From NCBI GenBank assembly GCA_015494775.1, contig WGAP01000161.1, positions 1 to 8,027 on the forward strand: a stretch of 8,027 nt of DNA. Reading direction: 5' to 3'. The DNA is from Flavobacteriales bacterium. Lineage in GTDB: Bacteria; Bacteroidota; Bacteroidia; Flavobacteriales; Flavobacteriaceae. How positions within the stretch are numbered: position 1 is the stretch's first letter; each line of letters starts with the position of its first letter. The notes below the pieces were generated by a model. The model was given only the letters and a program-made list of their open reading frames with translations, was not told the DNA's origin and did not search any database. The position numbers and the translations under genes are program-made. This document shows, piece by piece, positions 1-7,165 of the stretch.

Positions 1-1681
1 AATAATCCGAAAACCAAGCCAATCGGATACCCGTGTTCAGGTAAAGATGATGCGTAAACCACCAGTCGGTATAGTAGAGCGTAGCCCTTGCACGCCAGGC
101 GGGCAAATCCAATGCGGGGCCGCCGTTGGCAACCGATTGCCAGGTGATTTCGGGGAAAAAGCCCCATTTTTTGATACGCCAATCCTTGCGATAGCTAACC
201 GACCGGATTGAAATGGTGTTCGAATAAACATGCGGTAAAGAGTCGGCTCCGAAATACGACCTGTTTTGCACTTGCGCATAGGTTGCCGAAAATTTTCCCC
301 AAGGCGATTGCCAACCGATGCGGATTTGCATGTAGTTTTCGGGCACAGGTGTCGAATTCCAATTAAAGTTGTAAAAACGCGATTGATGTAGCCAATATAC
401 GGGCGCAGGGCGTTTTTTGCGTGCAAGGATACCGGCCCGGAAGCGGTGTTTACCGCGCACATAAACGCCGCGTGCTTCGAAGGCATAAAGTCCGTTATCG
501 TAAAATTGTCCGTTCAAATGATAATGAAGCAAACTGTCCCGGTGCCGGTAACGGGCATAAAAACCTTTGTCGGTGAGCAATGTGCGCCGGGGGATTTGCA
601 GAGTGCCCGTTACTACGGTGGTATCGAAGCCCACAAACATACGTCGCAATATCAATCCTGCCCGCAGTCGGGATTTGGGTTTTTCCAAGCCAAAACCTAT
701 CCTGTGGATAAAACGCCGGTAGCCGGTGCTGTCGTAGGCCAAGGTATAGGGCAGGGTAGCGCCGTAAACGGCCGCTCCGCCTTTGTATTCGGTATAGGCC
801 TTGTATTCGTCCAAGCCGTAAGTCAGTTTGAGGCCTGGCATTTTTTTCAAGGGAGCCCAACCTGCTTCACCGCCCGATTGGCGGCTATGCCAAATACTTT
901 GGTCGTCGGTGGTGCGAACGGGGATTTTGCCGCGGTCGATATAGGCATTGCTTCCTTGTTCGAAATAACTTTCGTCGGCAATGCCGTTATTTTCGTCGTT
1001 TTCCAAATGATTTTTGACCAGGTAAATGCGCATGTAAAATCGCCCGGACGGTGCGGTGTAGTCGGTATTAATAAACCAGTTTTCCTGCGAGGTTAAACTG
1101 TGCAAATAATAACCCAACGAATTTAGGCCTTTATAACCCAACCCGAGGTTCCAATAGGGCCGGATATTGACCCCGAAACGCGAGTCGAGCATTTGGCCTT
1201 TTTTGTTGCCCGACAGGAAAAACAGCCGCGAGAAAGGCGTTGGCACGTGGTAATATTGCAAATCACTTGCCGTCCTGACCGAAAAACGCATGGCTTCGGG
1301 TACGGGCGATGCAAATGGCACGGCCGTTGAATCGTTCCAAATCAAGCGGTTAACCGGTTGGCCGATGTTTTGAAAGGGCATCCCGTTATAGTTGTCCCGG
1401 CCCGTAAAATTAGCGCGGTGAAAATCCGCCGGATCGAGTAGCGTGTCGAGCGCGAGCGTATCGCCCGCAGGCGTGTAAAAGCGGTATAGGGCCAAAGGAT
1501 AGGTTTTGAGTTTGGCTTGTCCGGTTCCCTTGGCGGATGCCGTATCCCGGTCCACCGGCCGAATGGTGTTTCCGTGTCTTTGCATATCACGGCCGCGTCC
1601 CAGGCCGCCCAAGCGGTCGATTTGGGCATACATATTGCCGGATAGCAGTATCGTCAACCAAAAAAGAAACCGAAGCCGCAT
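1..1681 (-). CDS. Putative outer-membrane porin, Porin_10-like (3' end outside window)
   Basis: This frame is open from the ATG at 1681 to the left edge, giving 560 codons without a stop, so the gene is cut off at its C-terminus. Residues 1-19 form a signal peptide: two arginines, a hydrophobic stretch, then M-Y-A before Q20, the usual Bacteroidota cleavage context. The mature protein is rich in Tyr, Trp, Arg and alternating polar/hydrophobic strands, as in beta-barrels. Residues about 140-190 (YYHVPTPFSRLFF, GQMLDSRFGVNI, LGYKGLNSLGYY) match what I remember of the Bacteroidota putative porin family (Porin_10), whose members are usually about 600-700 residues. On that basis roughly 50-150 residues are missing. 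The role would be a general or small-solute channel in the outer membrane; the substrate is unknown. It lies 63 bases downstream of the crotonase gene on the same strand but has its own promoter element. I am sure it is an outer-membrane barrel and fairly sure of the family. Confidence 0.86.
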   Translation of the reverse strand, partial: MRLRFLFWLTILLSGNMYAQIDRLGGLGRGRDMQRHGNTIRPVDRDTASAKGTGQAKLKTYPLALYRFYTPAGDTLALDTLLDPADFHRANFTGRDNYNGMPFQNIGQPVNRLIWNDSTAVPFASPVPEAMRFSVRTASDLQYYHVPTPFSRLFFLSGNKKGQMLDSRFGVNIRPYWNLGLGYKGLNSLGYYLHSLTSQENWFINTDYTAPSGRFYMRIYLVKNHLENDENNGIADESYFEQGSNAYIDRGKIPVRTTDDQSIWHSRQSGGEAGWAPLKKMPGLKLTYGLDEYKAYTEYKGGAAVYGATLPYTLAYDSTGYRRFIHRIGFGLEKPKSRLRAGLILRRMFVGFDTTVVTGTLQIPRRTLLTDKGFYARYRHRDSLLHYHLNGQFYDNGLYAFEARGVYVRGKHRFRAGILARKKRPAPVYWLHQSRFYNFNWNSTPVPENYMQIRIGWQSPWGKFSATYAQVQNRSYFGADSLPHVYSNTISIRSVSYRKDWRIKKWGFFPEITWQSVANGGPALDLPAWRARATLYYTDWWFTHHLYLNTGIRLAWFSDY

Positions 1682-1699
1682 AGCGGAGTTGTTTGCCTA

Positions 1700-1707
1700 C
1701 AAAAGTA
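1700..1707 (-). promoter_or_regulatory. Bacteroidota -7 promoter element for the porin gene
   Basis: Read on the minus strand this is TACTTTTG, an exact fit to the Bacteroidota TAnnTTTG -7 consensus. It lies 18 bases upstream of the porin ATG, which would leave a leader of about a dozen bases. No convincing TTG-type -33 element is seen 19-23 bases further upstream, so recognition would rest mainly on the -7 box. It suggests the porin can be transcribed independently of the crotonase gene ahead of it. Confidence 0.5.
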
Positions 1708-1744
1708 ACGTAAAAAATTCCCTTGGCATACTTTCGGTCAAAAA

Positions 1745-2497
1745 TCAATCCTTCCCGAAGTTTTTGAGCCGTTGTTCCCAATCGACGGTTTGGGAGAGGA
1801 AAGCAAAATTGTCGGCGGCATAGAGTTTGGCCGCTTGCATGAGCATGCCCGTGCGGTAGTTGACCGTCTGCTTGGTCAACCGCAGGGCTGTATCGCCGCC
1901 TTCGAGGACGGAGTTGATAATTTCGCCTGTTCGTTTTTCCAATTCTTCGGGCGGGGCGGTGTAGTGGACAAGTCCTGTCTCCAAGGCCTGATAGGCATCG
2001 AGCTTGCGTCCGGTGAGCAAAAGATCCATGGCCCGGGCCCGTCCTACCAAACTTTCCAGTAGCAAAGTGCATCCTACGGGCAAAATGGCACCCAGTTTAA
2101 CCGCGGGATAACCCACTTGGGACGTGGTGCTCATCAGGCGTATGTCGGCCGCCGTGGCCATACCGAAACCGCCACCCAAAGCCAAACCGTTGATCACCGC
2201 CAGGGTAGGCTTGGGAAATTGGAAAATCCGTTCGGCCGTGTTTTCCAACAAAAGGGCGAATGCCTTGGCCTGTTCCACCGAGTCGAGCGTTTGCAAGGCC
2301 TTCAAATCCACGCCCGAGGAAAAACTTTTGCCTTTGCCGGTGATGACCAACATACGAACTTTATTGTCCCTGGCCGCCCGGTCGAGGGTGGCTTGCATTT
2401 CTTCGAGCATTTCGGCATCCATAGCGTTCCATTTGTCGGGACGGTTGAAAATGAGATAAGCGGCGGGGCCATCGAGGCGGTAAATAATTTTTTTCAT
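1745..2497 (-). CDS. Crotonase-fold protein (enoyl-CoA hydratase/isomerase family), catalytic Glu pair absent
   Basis: This is a 250-residue cytoplasmic protein, normal length for a single-domain crotonase. The first oxyanion-hole segment is at residues 54-66 (GKGKSFSSGVDLK) and the second at 103-112 (NGLALGGGFG), followed by the usual AADIRLMS stretch. Both are well preserved, so binding of an acyl-CoA thioester and an oxyanion intermediate is expected. Aligning by eye to rat mitochondrial enoyl-CoA hydratase, the catalytic Glu144 (in GGGCE) corresponds to Gly112 and Glu164 (in GQPE) corresponds to Ala132 (GYPA). A standard hydration mechanism is therefore doubtful. Other crotonase activities such as isomerase, hydrolase, decarboxylase or dehydratase use different residues, and I cannot choose among them. 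The gene starts 9 bases after ribE and was probably transcribed with it. Family membership is nearly certain; the reaction is not known. Confidence 0.93.
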   Translation of the reverse strand: MKKIIYRLDGPAAYLIFNRPDKWNAMDAEMLEEMQATLDRAARDNKVRMLVITGKGKSFSSGVDLKALQTLDSVEQAKAFALLLENTAERIFQFPKPTLAVINGLALGGGFGMATAADIRLMSTTSQVGYPAVKLGAILPVGCTLLLESLVGRARAMDLLLTGRKLDAYQALETGLVHYTAPPEELEKRTGEIINSVLEGGDTALRLTKQTVNYRTGMLMQAAKLYAADNFAFLSQTVDWEQRLKNFGKD

Positions 2498-2506
2498 TGC
2501 AATCCA

Positions 2507-3112
2507 TTATTTATGTTGAAAATAAACATCACCGAGGCGTTCGATATATTTACCGATAATGTCGAATTCGATATTGACTTTGTCGCCTGTTTTGAGCCGG
2601 TGGAAGTTGGTATGTTCAAAGGTGTAGGGAATAATGGCCACGTCAAAACTGCGTTCGCCGATGTTGAACACCGTCAAACTGACGCCGTTGACGGCCACCG
2701 AACCCTTTTCGACCATCACGTGCAAGGGTTTTTCGTCAAAAGCAAAACTGAAAATATGGCTTCCGTCGGCCCGGCGAATGCCGGATACGCGAGCCGTTTG
2801 GTCCACGTGGCCTTGGACAATATGACCGTCCAAACGGTCGTTGATGCGCACCGAACGTTCCAAATTGACCAAATCGCCCGGTTGCCAATCGCCCAAATTG
2901 CTACGCAAAAGCGTTTCTTCGATGGCCGTAACCGTGTAGGTTTTTTTATTTTTATCCAAATCCACCACCGTAAGGCAAACGCCGTTGTGGGCAATGCTTT
3001 GGTCGATGCGGATTTCGTCGAAAAAAGGTGCGCGAATGTGGAAATGCTTGTTGCTTCCTTCGCTTTGGATGTCAATGATTTGACCCGTGTGTTCGATAAT
3101 TCCTGTAAACAT
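2507..3112 (-). CDS. ribE: Riboflavin synthase, alpha chain
   Basis: The 201-residue protein catalyses the last step of riboflavin synthesis, the dismutation of two 6,7-dimethyl-8-ribityllumazine molecules into riboflavin and a pyrimidinedione, in the cytoplasm as a homotrimer. The N-terminus is the diagnostic MFTGIIE. Two lumazine-binding domains follow one another (about residues 1-96 and 97-190), each with the signature NGVxLTV: NGVCLTV at 43-49 and NGVSLTV at 142-148. Residues known to matter in the E. coli enzyme are present: Phe2, a Ser at position 39, Cys46 and His102 (in GHVD). Length is typical. It is the first gene of a minus-strand run and diverges from pdxA across 60 bases. That gap is too short to hold an FMN riboswitch, and I see none. 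No other riboflavin genes are in the window, so the pathway is scattered here. Confidence 0.97.
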   Translation of the reverse strand: MFTGIIEHTGQIIDIQSEGSNKHFHIRAPFFDEIRIDQSIAHNGVCLTVVDLDKNKKTYTVTAIEETLLRSNLGDWQPGDLVNLERSVRINDRLDGHIVQGHVDQTARVSGIRRADGSHIFSFAFDEKPLHVMVEKGSVAVNGVSLTVFNIGERSFDVAIIPYTFEHTNFHRLKTGDKVNIEFDIIGKYIERLGDVYFQHK

Positions 3113-3172
3113 AATGGCGCAAGGTATTAAAATTATTGCCTAAATTTACGAATTGAAAAGGAACCGGAACTG
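3113..3172. promoter_or_regulatory. Divergent promoter region between ribE and pdxA
   Basis: These 60 AT-rich bases separate two divergent first genes, so both promoters must lie here or slightly inside the genes. For pdxA, TAAATTTA at 3141-3148 matches TAnnTTTG at five of six fixed positions and would give a leader of about 20 bases containing AAAAGGAA. For ribE, the minus-strand TACCTTGC at 3119-3126 resembles the -7 box with one T missing and lies only 6 bases from the ATG, implying an almost leaderless transcript. Neither has a clear -33 element. The presence of promoters is inferred from gene layout; the exact boxes are weak. Confidence 0.35.
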
Positions 3173-4267
3173 ATGATGCACAAAAAAGACCTTAAAATAC
3201 GTGTGGGCATAAGCATAGGCGACCTTAACGGCATCGGGCCCGAAATTATTTTGAAAACTTTTTCCGACAACCGGATGTTCGAATTTTACACGCCCGTGGT
3301 GTTCGGCTCCACCAAGGCCTTGTCCTATTACCGCAAGGCCTTGAATATGGATGTGCAATTTTACGGAATCGGACATTTGAGCAATATGGCGCCGCGGCGT
3401 TTGAACGTGCTCAATATGTGGCGCGATGTGATTAATATCCAAATGGGCAAGCCCGACCCGGTAACGGCCCGTTATGCGGTGGAATCCTTCGTGCGGGCCG
3501 TGGAGGCCTTGAAAAACGACGAAATCGATGTATTGGTAACCGCGCCGATTAATAAACATACGGTGCAATCCGAAGATTTTGATTTTCCGGGTCATACGGA
3601 TTATTTGGCCCGCGCTTTCGGTCGGCCGGCTTTGATGTTCATGGTATCGGACGAATTGAAAGTGAGTTTGATCACCGACCATTTGCCGCTGCGGCATGTA
3701 TCCACCCAAATCACAGCCGAACGCATCAAGGACAAAATCCGTTTGACCAACGAGAGTTTACAATTGGATTTCGGCATCGATAAACCCAAAATCGCCGTAT
3801 TGGCTTTAAATCCGCATGCGGGCGACCACGGACTGATTGGCAGGGAGGATATGGAAATCATTGCTCCCGCGGTAAAATCCTTGAACGAAGAAGAAGATAT
3901 TTGGGCCTTCGGTCCTTATGCCGCCGACGGATTTTTCGGTTCGGAACAATACCGGAATTTCGATGCGGTGGTGGCCATGTATCACGACCAGGGTTTGGTG
4001 CCCTTTAAATTACTGACTTTCGGCCGCGGCGTGAATTTTACGGCCGGATTGCCCAAAATACGCACTTCGCCCGACCATGGCACCGCTTATGAAATTACGG
4101 GTCAAGGCATTGCCGACGAAAGTTCGTTCCGCCAGGCGGTTTACCGCGCCGTTGACTTATTCCGTATGCGGCAGGAAAATTTGGAATTAAGGGAAAATAA
4201 ATTGGAAAAGGACACGGCCGGCAATAATTCGTCATCGGAACAACCGGCCCCGGATAAACAAGCATAA
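3173..4267 (+). CDS. pdxA: 4-hydroxythreonine-4-phosphate dehydrogenase
   Basis: PdxA oxidises 4-phosphohydroxy-L-threonine with NAD to an unstable product that decarboxylates to 3-amino-2-oxopropyl phosphate, the substrate for PdxJ two genes downstream. The 364-residue protein shows the family landmarks in order: GDLNGIGPEIILKTF at 16-30, TAPINKHT at 123-130 and GHTDYLA at 140-146. The three metal-binding histidines, by comparison with E. coli His166, His211 and His266, are His170 (HLPLR), His215 (NPHAGD) and His271 (YHDQGL). The C-terminal core motif FGRGVN...SPDHGTA is intact. The last 30 or so residues are a charged, Ser/Glu/Pro-rich tail not needed for the fold, which makes it longer than E. 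coli PdxA (329). ATG codons at 3173 and 3176 are both possible starts. It is the first gene of the B6 operon, 13 bases ahead of the membrane protein gene. Confidence 0.97.
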   Translation: MMHKKDLKIRVGISIGDLNGIGPEIILKTFSDNRMFEFYTPVVFGSTKALSYYRKALNMDVQFYGIGHLSNMAPRRLNVLNMWRDVINIQMGKPDPVTARYAVESFVRAVEALKNDEIDVLVTAPINKHTVQSEDFDFPGHTDYLARAFGRPALMFMVSDELKVSLITDHLPLRHVSTQITAERIKDKIRLTNESLQLDFGIDKPKIAVLALNPHAGDHGLIGREDMEIIAPAVKSLNEEEDIWAFGPYAADGFFGSEQYRNFDAVVAMYHDQGLVPFKLLTFGRGVNFTAGLPKIRTSPDHGTAYEITGQGIADESSFRQAVYRAVDLFRMRQENLELRENKLEKDTAGNNSSSEQPAPDKQA

Positions 4268-4280
4268 AAATCTTTTGCCG

Positions 4281-4571
4281 ATGAATTATTCGTTGATTTG
4301 GACGGAGTTGGTAGTAATCCTTACGGCTTTTGTTTCGTCTTTTTTGTTTACCCAATGGTTTTTTCGCGGTTCGTCGCGGAAAGGCAGGATAATCATCTAT
4401 GGAGCCATTGCCGGCTATTTGGGTAAATACCTGATGGACAGTTACGGGTTGTTTGTTTTCCCTTCGACCGCATTGAACGGTTTGATTATGATTTTGAAAG
4501 TGGTATTTGTTACCGGTTTATTTATTTTTTTGTTATACGAAATAATGCGTAATACGGCCAAGCAATCATGA
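4281..4571 (+). CDS. Small membrane protein of unknown function in the B6 operon
   Basis: This 96-residue protein has two or three predicted membrane helices: about residues 5-28, a less hydrophobic segment at 36-60 containing Gly/Tyr residues, and a strong helix at 64-88. A short basic loop (RGSSRKGR, 29-36) between the first two would favour that loop facing the cytoplasm. There is no signal peptide, no catalytic motif, and no family I recognise. The ATG at 4281 is preferred over an in-frame TTG two codons earlier because it fits the 13-base spacing after pdxA. Its stop codon overlaps the pdxJ start as ATGA (4568-4571), so translation of the two is probably coupled. It could be a membrane partner of the B6 enzymes, a vitamer permease subunit or an unrelated passenger; nothing in the sequence decides this. 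Existence as a gene is well supported by its position and codon pattern. Confidence 0.85.
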   Translation: MNYSLIWTELVVILTAFVSSFLFTQWFFRGSSRKGRIIIYGAIAGYLGKYLMDSYGLFVFPSTALNGLIMILKVVFVTGLFIFLLYEIMRNTAKQS

Positions 4572-5296
4572 CCCGATTAAGTGTGAATATCAACAAAATA
4601 GCCACGCTGCGCAACGCACGCGGAGGACATTTTCCCGACCCTTTGGTTTTTGCGCGCAAAATCCAGGAATTCGGAGCTCACGGCATTACGGTGCATCCAC
4701 GGCCCGATGAGCGCCATATCCGCTATGCCGATGTGCGGGCCTTACGTCCGTTGGTGTGGACGGAGTTTAATGTGGAAGGCAATCCCATTCCGCGTTTCTT
4801 GGATTTGGTGTTGGAAGTCCGCCCCGACCAGGTTACTTTGGTGCCCGACGAGCCCGATCAAATTACGTCGGACCATGGTTGGGATACGATAAAGCACCGG
4901 AATTATTTGCAGGACATTATCGGCCGCTTGAAGGAAGCGGGCATCCGCACGTCCATTTTTGTGGATCCGGTGCCCGAAATGGTGGAAGGCGCCCTGCACA
5001 CCGGCACCGACCGCATTGAACTCTACACCGAGGCCTACGCCCGTGGCTTTGCCGAAGGCCGTGCCGAAGAAGCCGTCGAACCCTACGCCGAAGCGGCGGC
5101 ATTGGCGCACCGCCTGGGTTTGGGCATCAACGCGGGTCATGATTTGAATTTGGACAATGTGGCATTTTTTGTCAGTCGGGTTCCGCATGTGGCCGAGGTT
5201 TCCATCGGTCATGCTTTGGTGGTGGAAGCGCTTTGGTACGGTATGGAGAATACCGTGCGTATGTATTTGCATAAATTGGCAAGCGTTGAACACTAA
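4568..5296 (+). CDS. pdxJ: Pyridoxine 5'-phosphate synthase
   Basis: PdxJ condenses 3-amino-2-oxopropyl phosphate with 1-deoxy-D-xylulose 5-phosphate to form pyridoxine 5'-phosphate, the ring-closing step of the DXP-dependent B6 pathway. The 242-residue TIM-barrel protein is full length. Hallmarks are LSVNINKIATLRNARGG at 4-20, GITVHPRPDERHI at 39-51, EFNVEGNP at 66-73, VTLVPD at 89-94, ELYT at 151-154, GINAGHDLN at 186-194 and EVSIGHAL at 210-217. The catalytic residues named in the E. coli enzyme (His45, Glu72, His193) correspond to His43, Glu70 and His191. The start overlaps the stop of the preceding membrane gene by 4 bases and the end overlaps the probable TTG start of the hydrolase by 11 bases, so all are likely made from one message with pdxA. 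Confidence 0.98.
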   Translation: MTRLSVNINKIATLRNARGGHFPDPLVFARKIQEFGAHGITVHPRPDERHIRYADVRALRPLVWTEFNVEGNPIPRFLDLVLEVRPDQVTLVPDEPDQITSDHGWDTIKHRNYLQDIIGRLKEAGIRTSIFVDPVPEMVEGALHTGTDRIELYTEAYARGFAEGRAEEAVEPYAEAAALAHRLGLGINAGHDLNLDNVAFFVSRVPHVAEVSIGHALVVEALWYGMENTVRMYLHKLASVEH

Positions 5297-6074
5297 ACCG
5301 CGCATTTGGCATTCGAAAATCCTGGGGCGGGGTAGGGATTTGCTTATTCTGCACGGCTTTTTGGGCATGGGCGACAATTGGATAAGCTTGGCACGGCGTT
5401 GGGCCGGTGAAGGTTTTCGTGTGCACTTGCCCGATTTGCGCAATCACGGCCAATCCTTTTGGGACGAACGCTTTGACTTCGAAGTGCTTTTGGACGATTT
5501 AAGGCGTTATATCGGCCACCACCAATTGCATAAACCGCATATTATCGGTCATTCCTTGGGCGGTAAGTTGGCCATGTTTGATGCCTTGGATGAACCCGAT
5601 AACCGCGGAAAATACGTGGTTTTGGACATTGCACCGCGGGCTTATCCGCCGCGCCACGGATTTATTTTCGATGCGGTGCGACATACCGAACCGGCCATTT
5701 GCCGCACCCGCGACGAAGTGGAAAATCAATTGCGGACTTATTTGCCGCAAACGCACATACGGCGTTTTTTGATGAAAAACTTGAAACGCCTGCCCCGGGG
5801 TGGCTTTGCTTGGAAAATCCCGTGGGACATACTGGAACGTGCGGTGCCGCAGGTGAGTATCGCCTTGCCCGAAGGCCGAACAAGCCGGGTGCAAATGTTG
5901 CTGCTCCGCGGTTTGCAATCGCCTTATGTGAGTGATGCGGATTTGAAACAAATTCGCCGGATATTTCCGCGTGTTATAACAACGGATATTCCCGATGCCG
6001 GCCATTGGTTGCATGCCGAACAGCCCGAAAGGGTTTACCGGGCGATTCCGGATTTTTTGACCGCTACGCAATAA
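5286..6074 (+). CDS. Alpha/beta hydrolase, YbfF-like esterase
   Basis: This is a 262-residue soluble alpha/beta-fold hydrolase. The N-terminal strand and oxyanion segment ILHGFLGMGDNW (21-32) is followed by DLRNHGQS (50-57), the nucleophile elbow GHSLGG with Ser90, the acid Asp114 in VVLDIAP and the base His240 in DAGHWLHAE. This is the arrangement seen in E. coli YbfF, a short-chain acyl-CoA/ester hydrolase. No ATG lies in frame between the end of pdxJ and the first conserved strand. The TTG at 5286, inside the last codons of pdxJ, gives the expected N-terminus (HSKILGRG at 9-16); ATT at 5304 is a less likely alternative. An upstream in-frame ATG at 5157 would overlap pdxJ by 140 bases and add non-conserved sequence. 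As I recall, pdxJ followed by this hydrolase is a recurring pair in Bacteroidota, but the substrate is unknown. No signal peptide is present. Confidence 0.92.
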   Translation: MNTKPRIWHSKILGRGRDLLILHGFLGMGDNWISLARRWAGEGFRVHLPDLRNHGQSFWDERFDFEVLLDDLRRYIGHHQLHKPHIIGHSLGGKLAMFDALDEPDNRGKYVVLDIAPRAYPPRHGFIFDAVRHTEPAICRTRDEVENQLRTYLPQTHIRRFLMKNLKRLPRGGFAWKIPWDILERAVPQVSIALPEGRTSRVQMLLLRGLQSPYVSDADLKQIRRIFPRVITTDIPDAGHWLHAEQPERVYRAIPDFLTATQ

Positions 6075-6093
6075 AAAACCGTTGAGGATTTTT
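6073..6093. terminator. Possible weak bidirectional terminator between convergent genes
   Basis: The 30-base gap between the convergent hydrolase and ATP-grasp genes contains AAAAA-a-CC, a 5-base loop GTTGA, then GG-a-TTTTT. The stem is only two GC pairs plus five AT pairs with one A-A mismatch, followed by a T-rich run. It is symmetrical enough to act on both strands, but its stability is low and the pattern could be chance. Confidence 0.25.
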
Positions 6094-6104
6094 ATGTTAT
6101 TCTT

Positions 6105-7160
6105 TTATTTGTTTCCGTGCTTACGTTCCAGCACTTCAATAACACGCAGGGCCACTTTGTCCTGGATGCCGCGGTCGAGGTGGGAGGTAAAGCCCACACA
6201 CGAATTGTTGATTTCGCCCAGCACATATTTATCATTGCCGTTTTCGTCCCAATCGAGCATAAAATCGGCCGTCCAAATCAAGGGTGCATCGTAGCCGCCC
6301 AGACGTTCCATAACTTCGGGCAATTTACCAAGGAACCAATCCACCAGTTCTTTCCACTCATCCGGGTCGTCGTAGGTGTATTTGGCGCCCGAAAACAAGG
6401 TGGCCGAAAAGGCATCTTCGGTATCGGCGGGTTTTTTATGCACCACGAAAATAGGCGTTTCGCCCACCATCAATATGCGGATTTCGCCTTCCTTGATGCG
6501 CGGCATAAAACGCATATCCACTAACATACCGTTGTCGCCTACGATGTATTGCTCGGCAAAGTCCATAAATTCGCCCAAAGTGCGGTATTCCACGTGGTTG
6601 TCCACCGCTTTGGTGAGTTTGAGTTTGGTGTCGGGGGGCAAGGTGTCGCCCGGTTTGTAAGGCCGTTCGTCGATGACCTGCACGCGCCAAATGCCTTGAC
6701 CGGTGGAGCCGCGATTTTGTTTGAGTACGCGTTCGCCGTAGGAAATGCTTTTGGGGAAGGTTTTTTTGAATTCTTCTACGGTGTAGTAGGCGTAGGTGTC
6801 TTCGGGCACAAGGCCGGTGCCCACCAGTTTGACCAAAGCGTCTTTGGCGCCCAGGTTTTGCATCACGTCGGGATGGGAAAAACCTTCGAGCCCCGCATCG
6901 GACAGCCGGCGGAGCGTATCGAAAAAGATTTTTTCGCCCGAAGGAATGGTGCCCGGATTTACGCGCGTAATGTAAGCGTCGTAGCGGTCTTTGGCGTAGT
7001 GGTAAATGTCGTCGGCCCATTCATCGCGGAATTTAAAAATATCCACATCCCAACCGCGGATTTTGAGGGCGTTGGCAATGGGTAAGGTGTCCTTGCGGTG
7101 GCCGTCGAACCATTTGTCGTTGCCGCCTTCGGCTTCGAAAATCAATACACGGTGTTTCAT
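6105..7160 (-). CDS. ATP-grasp-like protein of unknown substrate (Cj0069-type)
   Basis: The 351-residue soluble protein starts at ATG 7160 (MKHRVLIFEAEGG); an upstream extension in the same frame runs through the preceding small gene and is rejected. Residues 1-120 look like the N-terminal substrate domain, with an unusual acidic-basic block (EAEGGNDKWFDGHRKDT, 9-25) and SGEKIFFDTLRRLSD (74-88). An ATP-grasp core follows: ERVLKQNRGSTGQGIWRV (143-160) resembles the glycine-rich ATP loop with its lysine, and TADFMLDWD (297-305) with GEINNS (315-320) resembles the metal-binding Asp/Glu-x-Asn pair of glutathione synthetase-like enzymes. Such enzymes join a carboxylate to an amine or thiol via an acyl phosphate. 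From memory it resembles proteins named after Campylobacter Cj0069, which have no assigned function. It follows a two-helix membrane protein by 5 bases, so the two are probably co-transcribed. The fold call is moderately firm; the reaction is unknown. Confidence 0.88.
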   Translation of the reverse strand: MKHRVLIFEAEGGNDKWFDGHRKDTLPIANALKIRGWDVDIFKFRDEWADDIYHYAKDRYDAYITRVNPGTIPSGEKIFFDTLRRLSDAGLEGFSHPDVMQNLGAKDALVKLVGTGLVPEDTYAYYTVEEFKKTFPKSISYGERVLKQNRGSTGQGIWRVQVIDERPYKPGDTLPPDTKLKLTKAVDNHVEYRTLGEFMDFAEQYIVGDNGMLVDMRFMPRIKEGEIRILMVGETPIFVVHKKPADTEDAFSATLFSGAKYTYDDPDEWKELVDWFLGKLPEVMERLGGYDAPLIWTADFMLDWDENGNDKYVLGEINNSCVGFTSHLDRGIQDKVALRVIEVLERKHGNK

Positions 7161-7165
7161 AGGGT

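Noticed and set aside
446..1096. Plus-strand open frame of 216 codons
   Set aside because: It is antisense to the porin gene, whose frame is continuous with a signal peptide and barrel-like composition.
2117..3130. Long plus-strand open frame of 337 codons
   Set aside because: It runs antisense through both the crotonase gene and ribE, which are certain genes, and its translation has no recognisable motif. It is a by-product of their codon bias.
4742..5443. Minus-strand frame of 233 codons across pdxJ
   Set aside because: It is antisense to pdxJ, which is unmistakable, and has no family features.
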